A stretch of DNA of 40,824 nucleotides from Acidobacteriota bacterium (GTDB taxonomy: Bacteria; Chlamydiota; Chlamydiia; Chlamydiales; Rhabdochlamydiaceae): contig CAJCHM010000031.1 in the NCBI GenBank assembly GCA_903970255.1, positions 1 through 40,824 on the forward strand. The letters run 5' to 3'. Position 1 is the stretch's first letter. The number at the start of each line of letters is the position of its first letter. The position numbers and the translations under genes are program-made. Below the pieces are notes generated by a model. It was not told where the DNA came from and ran no database searches. It saw only the letters and a program-made list of their open reading frames with translations. Positions 27,153 to 33,887 of this stretch are shown here, piece by piece.

Positions 27153-27189
27153 GAGGGGATTGCAAAACATGGAGTTTTGCAATTCCCTC
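27153..27189. terminator. Hairpin between convergent genes
   Basis: GAGGGGATTGCAAAAC pairs with GTTTTGCAATTCCCTC (15 of 16) around ATGGA. It sits between the convergent insulinase and lipase-like genes and probably serves both strands, though neither side has a T-run. Confidence 0.6.
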
Positions 27190-28664
27190 TAAAGGTCGGG
27201 ATCTTTGCTGCTGCGCAAGATCCTAACGCCAAGCGCCCATGATATAAACTTCACAACGACTGAAAGACTGTAGATCGATGCGAATGTAACTTTACCCCAG
27301 ATGCGGCGCATCCTTTCATACCAAAGCACATCCGGACCCCGCTTGGAGTTATCGAGGCGATCGAACAGTTGCTGCGTATCATCATAGCGCTGCATATAGT
27401 AAGGAAAAGTTGTATTGTCAAATACCCGATGAGAGTGGAGTTTAAAAGCTGCAGCCTTCTTATCATCAAAATTTCCTTCCATTAGCTGAATATTGACATC
27501 AGGGTGATCGACACCCCAGCCTAAGTGCTTACCTCCGATGTAATCACAAAAATCTCCTTTCATTCGGAAAATCTGGATATTTAATGGCTCCCCTCTTCTC
27601 CCCATCGAGTTCATTCTTTGAGCAAATTTTTCCGCAGTCTCATCATCCACACTTGGATCATTATAGAAAACAGCATAGGAAACGTGATCTGCGTGCACCG
27701 CAAGAAATCTTTGGGCCTGCGCTCCGCCAAGGCTATAGCCAGAGATCGAAATCTTTTCATTATTTCTTCTAAAATGCGGGTCAGACATTAACTTTTCAAA
27801 TTCAGCAGCAGCTCCCTTCCAGCCCATCTCCCCTATATTAAGCTGTACATCGTTCAAATACGTTTCAAAAGTATCCTCATTTGAAAGTGCCCACTGAGAA
27901 GGACGAAAGACAATCAGAGGCTTTAGGGTGGAGTTGTTTGTAGCTGGGCTCAAGGCATAGGCAACTAACCCATCTCCTGTGGCAACTTTTCGATAAACCT
28001 TATAGTAATCGACATGCCCATCATGGCCAGGAGCTGGAATGATCTGCCCTTCGATGAGCTCGCGATTGGTAATTATCTTTGTCAATCTTTCTCGGTATGC
28101 GGGTAAGCTCATTTTCTCTACATCGGAAAAGAGCATTTGCTTTTCCTTATCCATCAGTAATTTGTCGTGAAAAAAATGGGCAAAGGTAGTGCCTGGAGCA
28201 CCCGTCATCTTAGTAGGATCCTTGCATTCCCCAAGGATGGGAAAAGGTTGAATTTGAGCGATTCTTTCTTTTAGTTGCTCACGAGTAAGAGCTCTAATCT
28301 TTCCAGGAAACTTCGCCTTTATATCGCGATTGAGCACTTGTGCTGCTCCTACGCTAAATAACTCCACATGTTTTGGAAGAAGGGGAGCGCCGCTTTTTTT
28401 CATCCCAGTAAAATTCAATTTGGCGCGATAACGGTGGCAAATCCAATCGAATTTATGCTGTCCAATAATGTTGATCAGGCTTTCTTGAAAAATTTCCCAA
28501 GTCTTGCAATTTTGTGTTTTTGCCTGCTCAGAAAAAGAACTGGGGAGATTCATCGGAGTAACGGCAACACTCCCTGCACTTGCATGCAGATACTGAGAAG
28601 TAGGTGCTATATGGGCCTGTTTTGCAGCTTCTACAAAATGATTCATTCTTAAAATCGCCGACAT
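27189..28664 (-). CDS. Lipase-like alpha/beta-hydrolase
   Basis: The 491-residue protein has ISISGYSLGGAQAQRFLA (about residue 295), a G-x-S-x-G nucleophile elbow as in class 3 lipases. It is followed by a likely strand with aspartate (AVFYNDPSVDDE) and a histidine in VDHPDVN. The C terminus has a hydrophobic stretch (about 463-480) that might anchor it. No N-terminal signal peptide is seen; the first 60 residues are unrecognisable and could carry a type III secretion signal, which cannot be read from sequence alone. Genes of this sort are frequent among lineage-specific chlamydial proteins. The substrate is unknown. Confidence 0.6.
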   Translation of the reverse strand: MSAILRMNHFVEAAKQAHIAPTSQYLHASAGSVAVTPMNLPSSFSEQAKTQNCKTWEIFQESLINIIGQHKFDWICHRYRAKLNFTGMKKSGAPLLPKHVELFSVGAAQVLNRDIKAKFPGKIRALTREQLKERIAQIQPFPILGECKDPTKMTGAPGTTFAHFFHDKLLMDKEKQMLFSDVEKMSLPAYRERLTKIITNRELIEGQIIPAPGHDGHVDYYKVYRKVATGDGLVAYALSPATNNSTLKPLIVFRPSQWALSNEDTFETYLNDVQLNIGEMGWKGAAAEFEKLMSDPHFRRNNEKISISGYSLGGAQAQRFLAVHADHVSYAVFYNDPSVDDETAEKFAQRMNSMGRRGEPLNIQIFRMKGDFCDYIGGKHLGWGVDHPDVNIQLMEGNFDDKKAAAFKLHSHRVFDNTTFPYYMQRYDDTQQLFDRLDNSKRGPDVLWYERMRRIWGKVTFASIYSLSVVVKFISWALGVRILRSSKDPDL

Positions 28665-28837
28665 AAAAACTCCATTTAAAGTTCATAAGATATTAACAAA
28701 CAGCCTATTAAAACAACAGTGAAATCAAGATGGTTTTTCCATTTTTTTCAATAATATTTTATACATTGATAATTTATAAAAAATAATTGTATAATCAAGA
28801 ATGCTATATCAAGATATAAATTAAACAATGGAGAATT

Positions 28838-29548
28838 ATGAATATTTTAAATTCAGATCCAATAAATAACAATAAAGTACATGTAACTGGAATTGAAAAA
28901 TATAATGAAATGAATCTAATTGAAAATATAGTTAACAAAATAACATGTAATTTTATTATTATTTCAAAAAACGCAAAAAATCTACAGACACAAAATAACT
29001 CTTGCAAAGAATTATATGAAAAATCATCGGAATATATTAGATATATACGATCATGCGTTTTATGTCTTAAAAATATTAATTTTCAGGTGCTTTTATCAAA
29101 AGATGAATTAATAGTAGATTACATCAGTTCGTTAAATCTAAATCAATTGATATATCAAGCAAATGAATTAAAAAAATCTATTTTTAGAATCCGTGAAAAC
29201 TTCATACCAAAATTAGATCCTTTTAATCCTCCTAGACTCTCGGATGACACTGTTGAAACTATTAGGAAAAAGCCTGAAGAAACAATTAATTCCGAAAGAA
29301 AAACAACTAATCCTCAGACGAACAAAAAATATGCCTTGCGTCTCGAAAACGAAAAAATTAGAAACCTTTTAAAACAAAAAGACATGGAAATTAGAAAATT
29401 TTTAGAAATGCCCTCCACACACGCGACGGAAGAAATTAGAGGGATTAATAATCAAACCGAACCCAAGCAGATGGAAAACACTTATCGACCACACTATGGA
29501 ACCTACCCAACCTGCCGCAAGATTCATCGCGTTGATGGGTGCCAGTGA
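28838..29548 (+). CDS. Hypothetical AT-rich protein, probable coiled coil
   Basis: I do not recognise this 236-residue protein. It is rich in Asn, Lys and Ile, without signal peptide or membrane helix. The middle (about residues 150-190) is charged and helical (RLENEKIRNLLKQKDMEIRK) and could form a coiled coil. GGAG precedes the ATG by eight bases. The base composition is far more AT-rich than the flanking genes up to about 29400, after which it changes. Another frame stays open to 29600 and has a more protein-like tail, so a frameshift near 29400-29460 is possible. It is likely acquired or fast evolving. Confidence 0.55.
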   Translation: MNILNSDPINNNKVHVTGIEKYNEMNLIENIVNKITCNFIIISKNAKNLQTQNNSCKELYEKSSEYIRYIRSCVLCLKNINFQVLLSKDELIVDYISSLNLNQLIYQANELKKSIFRIRENFIPKLDPFNPPRLSDDTVETIRKKPEETINSERKTTNPQTNKKYALRLENEKIRNLLKQKDMEIRKFLEMPSTHATEEIRGINNQTEPKQMENTYRPHYGTYPTCRKIHRVDGCQ

Positions 29549-29607
29549 GATCGAAAGAAGCAAAAAAGAGATGGAAAATAACAATCAATACTTAGGCTGA
29601 CCCAGTT

Positions 29608-30327
29608 TTATTCCATTTTCATATTATGGAAGACTGCATCGACATCATCAAGCGATTCTAAATACTCGATGAGGTCGAGATTGAGCTTTTGGATCTCTGG
29701 GTCGCAATCGACATAAACCTTAGGGATCATCTCTAGCTCTGCTTCTTCACATTTAATCCCTGAGCTCTCGAGCTTCTCTTTGATTGCAATGAGTTGATCG
29801 GGAGCTGTTGTGATCAGAAATAGATCTTCTGTCGATTCAAAGTCGTCAGCTCCAGCTTCAGATGCGGTTAGAAAAAGGGGATCCTCAAGAGCATTTTTCT
29901 TTAAGACCTGGATGATCCCCTTGCGATCAAAATTGAATGCGACAGAACCGGGTGTGGCAACCGTTCCCCCCTTTTTATTGGTGGCAATGCGCATATCTGA
30001 GGAAATCCGATTCTTATTGTCTGTCATCACCTCAGCGATGATACCAACCCCCCCATGGCCATAGAGCTCATAGGTCATTTCAGTAAAGTCAGCTTGGTCG
30101 GCAGATGTTGCTTTTTTGATATTGCGCTCGATGTTCTCATTGGGAAGATTGGCGATGCGCGCCTTTTGGATGACAATGCGCAACCTGGAATTAGATTTAG
30201 GATCGGGACCGCCCTGTTTTACAGCGCTAATGATTTCTTTGACCAAACGGGAAAAGACTTTCCCTTTAGCAGCATCGGCTCTTCCTTTGCGGTGTTTGAT
30301 ATTTGCCCACTTACTATGTCCTGCCAT
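29608..30327 (-). CDS. yebC: YebC/PmpR-family protein (TACO1 family)
   Basis: The 239-residue protein begins MAGHSKWANIKHRKGRADA, the hallmark of YebC/TACO1 proteins, and continues with RLVKEIISAVKQGGPDP, ERNIKKAT and VMTDNKNRI. The family is reported to act as transcription regulators or as translation factors that relieve ribosome stalling at proline stretches. It is the last gene of a minus-strand run beginning with prfB. That linkage of a translation termination factor and YebC is recorded for chlamydiae. Confidence 0.95.
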   Translation of the reverse strand: MAGHSKWANIKHRKGRADAAKGKVFSRLVKEIISAVKQGGPDPKSNSRLRIVIQKARIANLPNENIERNIKKATSADQADFTEMTYELYGHGGVGIIAEVMTDNKNRISSDMRIATNKKGGTVATPGSVAFNFDRKGIIQVLKKNALEDPLFLTASEAGADDFESTEDLFLITTAPDQLIAIKEKLESSGIKCEEAELEMIPKVYVDCDPEIQKLNLDLIEYLESLDDVDAVFHNMKME

Positions 30328-30333
30328 AAAACC

Positions 30334-30798
30334 TCAGTGAAAAAAAAGTTTTTTGTTTTCTTCTTCCCAGCGCTTTGCTGCAGCATAATGGGCAAATTCC
30401 ATCTCTTTCTTTTTAAAATCAAGATGATGGATCCGATACCCTCCTCGAGGGGTTTTAACAGGAGGACAGACGCTGTGGAGCATCTCATGATACACAACGT
30501 ATGAGATAAAGTAAGGGGGAAAATGGGGCTGATCGAGAAGGCGGTGGATCTTGATCAGCTTTTCTCTAAAATAATAGAGTCCTAATTTACGATGGCGATA
30601 AGCTTTGCGCTGAGCGCTTCCAAACCAGGTGATTTCAAGATTGAGTTTGTTGCCAAAGTAGGATCTATTAAGATGATCATATATCGCTTTAAGATCGTAT
30701 AATCTCCCCTGGGTTGGAGATTTGAAATTCAAATCCGTTTTGGGGAATTTCTTAGATTTAAGCAGGCGGGTAAAAAAAGGGAATTTAAAAAAACTCAT
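30334..30798 (-). CDS. Small SprT/M48-like zinc metallopeptidase
   Basis: The 154-residue protein carries YVVYHEMLHSVCPP (about residue 100), an HExxH zinc-protease motif, and a second histidine pair in GYRIHHLDFKKKEMEF that would provide the third ligand. Size and basic N terminus fit the SprT-like/YgjP group of stand-alone minigluzincins. No signal peptide is visible, so it should be cytoplasmic. The start overlaps the end of the upstream acetyltransferase by four bases, and yebC follows after six bases. Confidence 0.7.
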   Translation of the reverse strand: MSFFKFPFFTRLLKSKKFPKTDLNFKSPTQGRLYDLKAIYDHLNRSYFGNKLNLEITWFGSAQRKAYRHRKLGLYYFREKLIKIHRLLDQPHFPPYFISYVVYHEMLHSVCPPVKTPRGGYRIHHLDFKKKEMEFAHYAAAKRWEEENKKLFFH

Positions 30799-31295
30799 AA
30801 CATTCGTTGCATGAAAACCTTGGCACTGTATTTGCCATCTTCTTTTATAAACTTCTCCTGGCGGCCATACTCTTTAAAACCCAATTTTTCATAGAGGTGC
30901 CTGGCTGGATTCCCATCATAAACTTCCAAATGCAGAATTTCAATCTTAAACCTTTCCTTGGCATACTTCATCAAATATTCCAACAGAGCTGTGCCCACTC
31001 CCTTACCTCGCATCTCTTCTTGAAGAATGATTGAAAAAAGGCAAGTGTGCGCTTGTTTTTTGTAGGGTTGAATGTAAAGATTTGCCATTCCGCAGGGGGC
31101 CCCATCCCACAGAGCCGTCACGCCCGTTTCAATCTTGGAATAGCCTATCCAAATGCGGACAGCATCTTCAACCTCTCGAAGATCATACATCGGGAACCAA
31201 CGCATGATGTTGGGGTCGGACAACCACTCCAAAAGAAATGGCGCATCTTCTAATTGGGTGAGCCGAAATGTCAAATGGGGAGAATTTTGCTGCAT
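30795..31295 (-). CDS. GNAT acetyltransferase, downstream tandem copy
   Basis: The 166-residue protein shows the GNAT fold: LFSIILQEEMRGKGVGTALLEYL (acetyl-CoA loop R-G-x-G-x-G/A, about residue 95) and EVYDGNPARHLYEKLGFKEYG near the C terminus. Members transfer acetyl groups to amines. It is clearly related to the next gene upstream (31317-31814), sharing DAV-x-x-WIG, LF and VY-x-GNP blocks, so the pair is a tandem duplication. C. trachomatis has a single acetyltransferase here, as I recall. Confidence 0.88.
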   Translation of the reverse strand: MQQNSPHLTFRLTQLEDAPFLLEWLSDPNIMRWFPMYDLREVEDAVRIWIGYSKIETGVTALWDGAPCGMANLYIQPYKKQAHTCLFSIILQEEMRGKGVGTALLEYLMKYAKERFKIEILHLEVYDGNPARHLYEKLGFKEYGRQEKFIKEDGKYSAKVFMQRML

Positions 31296-31316
31296 TGGAC
31301 CCTCCTAGAGTAACTT

Positions 31317-31814
31317 TTATAAAACACATTCCAAAAGGATGCGGGAATGGTAACCGGTGCTGTCTTTGACGTATTTTTCTTGCCGGGTGTACTCATAAAA
31401 ATCTTGTTTGAGCAAGATATGAATAAAAGGGTTGCCCTCATAAACCTCGATATTCATTAGCTCGAGATGAAAATAATTTTTGGCCAAGTGCTTTAAATTT
31501 TTCAGAAGAGAGGACCCTATCCCCTTTCCCTGGTGTTTTGGATCCACAACCAATTTGAAGAGGCATTGATGAGCTACTTTCCGATAGGGCATCAGAAATA
31601 AAGTAGCAATGGCGCAAGGAGAGCCATTAAGTGTTGCCGTTAAGCTAGAACTATAACGGCTAAAACCAATCCAACATTGTACGGCATCGTCAATCTCTTT
31701 CTCTTCTGAGACGGGAAACCATTTTTGCACTTGCGGGTTGTTTAACCAGCCCCGCAGATAAGGGGTATCGGTTATGTAAGTATAACGGATATCAAATCCT
31801 TGCAGCTCTTCCAT
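31317..31814 (-). CDS. GNAT acetyltransferase, upstream tandem copy
   Basis: The 165-residue paralogue of the downstream GNAT. It has DAVQCWIGFSRYSS, CLFKLVVDPKHQGKGIGSSLL (about residue 85-105; Q-G-K-G-I-G acetyl-CoA loop) and VYEGNPFIHILLKQDFYEYTRQEKY. The typical YEKLGF is replaced by LLKQDFYEY, so the substrate end of the fold has diverged. It starts three bases after prfB ends and is certainly in the same transcript. Confidence 0.88.
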   Translation of the reverse strand: MEELQGFDIRYTYITDTPYLRGWLNNPQVQKWFPVSEEKEIDDAVQCWIGFSRYSSSLTATLNGSPCAIATLFLMPYRKVAHQCLFKLVVDPKHQGKGIGSSLLKNLKHLAKNYFHLELMNIEVYEGNPFIHILLKQDFYEYTRQEKYVKDSTGYHSRILLECVL

Positions 31815-31817
31815 CTT

Positions 31818-32913
31818 TTATCCGAACTCCTTCAGATAGGCGTTGATAAAATCGTCCAACTCGCCATCCATTACGGCATCGATATTTCCCACTTCATACT
31901 TGGTTCTCATATCTTTGACAAGTGTGTACGGTTGAAAGACATAATTGCGGATTTGACTTCCCCATTCAATTTTCTTCTTCTCCCCTGCCATATCTTTAAT
32001 CTTACTCTCTCGCTCCATCAACTCTTTTTCATAGAGCTTAGCCCTTAACATTTTTAGACATGTCTCGCGATTTTGGATTTGAGAGCGCTCGCTTTGGCAG
32101 GAGACAACAATCCCCGATAGGATATGCGTCATCCTAACAGCAGAATCGGTTTTATTGACGTGCTGTCCGCCCGCGCCGGAGGCGCGATAGGTGTCCACCC
32201 GGATATGCTCTGGCCTAATCTCAATTTGGATATCGTCATCGATCTCAGGGGTCACATCGACAGAGGCAAAGCTGGTATGCCGTCTTGCGTTGCTATCAAA
32301 GGGGGAAATGCGCACCAGGCGGTGAACACCCCGCTCTGCTTTGCAGAAACCATAAGCAAATGGCCCTGATAATTTCAAAGTGATGCTTTTAATCCCGGCG
32401 ACATCGCCGTCAACAACATCTAAGGTTTCCACCTTCCAATCCCTTTTTGCTGCCCATCGCTGATACATGCGCGATAACATCCCTGCCCAATCGCAAGCCT
32501 CAGTGCCACCAGCTCCTGCGTTGATACTCAAAAAACAGTTTTTGTTATCTAATTCTCCCGAAAGCATTCTGCGCACTTCAAGCTCAGAGAGTTCTTTATC
32601 CACAGCATTTAATTCAGAAATCAGCTGGAAAAAGAACTCTCCATCAGTAGATTCATCGATCTCTGGCAGAAGCTCTACAACATTATTAAATCGCTGTTTT
32701 AACCCATGATAAGGAACTGTCCAGACTTTTAGACCATTGCACTTTTCAATCACCTTTTGGGCAGCATTGTTGTCATCCCAAAAGTTAGCTTCTTGCATTC
32801 TAGCTTCAAGTTCTTGTATTTGCCTCTCTTTATCGGCTAAGTCAAAGATACCTCATCATATGATTGAGGCGGCCATCGATATTTTTGATCTGATTTTGAA
32901 TTTGTTCGTTCAT
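31818..32913 (-). CDS. prfB: Peptide chain release factor 2, with programmed +1 frameshift
   Basis: RF2 recognises UGA and UAA stops. Translation begins at 32913 (MNEQIQNQIKNIDGRLNHM...) and runs 23 codons to an in-frame TGA at 32842-32844. The slippery site is CTTTGAC at 32841-32847, preceded after a three-base gap (TAT) by a Shine-Dalgarno-like GAGG, as in the classical RF2 feedback site. A +1 shift joins the reading to DLADKERQIQELEARMQE and onward to TAA, giving about 364 residues. The body has the SPF tripeptide (ISPFDS) and GAGGQHVNK for peptidyl-tRNA hydrolysis. RF2 level would thus be autoregulated: plentiful RF2 stops at the early UGA. Confidence 0.96.
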
Positions 32914-32944
32914 AGAGCCTCTTAAGTGATTGTGTTCTACCTGA

Positions 32945-33104
32945 CTGGACTTTAGCCATTGGAGCGGGGCGCTTTTCCCAGATAGCATCCCCCAGGTAGG
33001 GGGAACTTTGTAATGGTGGCATATTCAAGCCTACCATTACAAAATTCCCGCTGCCTGCGGGCGCTATCTAGAAAAATCGCCCCGCTCCAATGGCTAAAGT
33101 CCAG
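32945..33104. repeat. Family A palindrome, copy 3 (complete, long form)
   Basis: The outer arms CTGGACTTTAGCCATTGGAG and CCAATGGCTAAAGTCCAG are perfect complements. The inner arms include ACTTTGTAATGG / CCATTACAAAAT. It is about 160 bases long and lies 32 bases upstream of prfB. The left arm has CTTTTCCCAGATAGC where the right arm has GCTATCTAGAAAAATC, the same asymmetry as copy 1. Confidence 0.9.
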
Positions 33105-33206
33105 GCTGAGTATGTCACACCTTTAAAATATAAGTCAAAACCGATCCCGCATAGAGGATTATCCAGCCTAGGAAAGGCATGGGATTTACAAAAACTTAAC
33201 AAGCTC

Positions 33207-33234
33207 TTTACATAAATCAAAAGGAAGTTATAAT
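33207..33234 (+). promoter_or_regulatory. Probable promoter of the 33416 gene
   Basis: TTTACA and a perfect TATAAT are separated by 16 bases. The start codon is about 180 bases downstream, so the transcript would have a long leader. A second TATAAT at 33336 lacks a good partner. No coding frame with a ribosome site is visible in 33240-33415. Confidence 0.5.
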
Positions 33235-33415
33235 CGTGCAAAATTTCAGGAGAACTCCATTATCAGGAGAGTCCAGCCTGGCCATTACCGAAAATATGAG
33301 GTAAAGAGGAAAAAAACATTTTCCTTGAAACATCGTTTTTCAGTATAATGCCAATATCTGGACGATTTCTCTTTGAGAAATTTAACGCTACATCTCTATT
33401 TTTTAGGAGGTCATT

Positions 33416-33730
33416 ATGAAAATTCAAGAAGCATTCTCGAATTGCTGCCAAGGGATTAAAGAATTCACAGTAGCAGCTGCAACATGGATGGGCAAAACTG
33501 TAACTGCGTTGGGCTCCTTCCTTGCTGGAATCGCACGAAAAGTGGCCGAATTTGCAAGGCCTTATTTTGAACAACTGAGAACATTTGCAAGAGAGAACAA
33601 ACAACCTATCATCGTTGCAACGATTGCATTTGCTGTAGGTGCTGTTGTTACTGCGGTCATCAATCAACTTTTCTGCAAAGCAACAGATGCCCAACCAACC
33701 ACAACCACAGCAACTGCTTCTACTGTTTAA
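33416..33730 (+). CDS. Small membrane protein, hypothetical
   Basis: The 104-residue product is not one I recognise. It starts with an amphipathic helical part, then a strongly hydrophobic segment (about residues 63-84, PIIVATIAFAVGAVVTAVIN) that should be one membrane helix, and ends with a Thr-rich tail (TTTTATAS). AGGAGG six bases before the ATG is an unusually strong ribosome site, so the gene is probably highly expressed. A good terminator follows. Small, highly expressed membrane proteins are typical of inclusion or envelope components, but there is no motif to prove this. Confidence 0.7.
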   Translation: MKIQEAFSNCCQGIKEFTVAAATWMGKTVTALGSFLAGIARKVAEFARPYFEQLRTFARENKQPIIVATIAFAVGAVVTAVINQLFCKATDAQPTTTTATASTV

Positions 33731-33768
33731 TTCTTAAACACTAAAGCAAAAGCTTGAGTTCCTTTTCC

Positions 33769-33801
33769 AAGCAGCAGGTAATCCGCCTGCTGCTTTTTTT
33801 A
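33769..33801 (+). terminator. Rho-independent terminator of the small membrane protein gene
   Basis: AAGCAGCAGG and CCTGCTGCTT form a ten-base perfect stem with a short loop, followed by a run of T. It matches a classical intrinsic terminator. Confidence 0.9.
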
Positions 33802-33804
33802 TAC

Positions 33805-33821
33805 CTGAACTTTAGCCATTG
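33805..33821. repeat. Family A stub (copy 5)
   Basis: CTGAACTTTAGCCATTG is the outer end of the left arm of family A, as in copy 2, but nothing else of the element follows. It runs into a different hairpin, ATTGCAAAACT / AGTTTTGCAGT, across 33818-33882. Confidence 0.6.
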
Positions 33822-33887
33822 CAAAACTGAATCGGCGTGGAAAGCGCGTGTTTGAGGCCGATCGGAGTATAAGTTTTGCAGTTCCCT

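Noticed and set aside
30055-30504. 149-codon frame opposite yebC and the metallopeptidase gene
   Set aside because: It is antisense to two recognisable proteins and shows no family match.
33263-33694. 143-codon frame on the minus strand opposite the small membrane protein
   Set aside because: It mirrors a gene with a strong ribosome site and terminator; its cysteine-rich translation is a by-product of the opposite frame.
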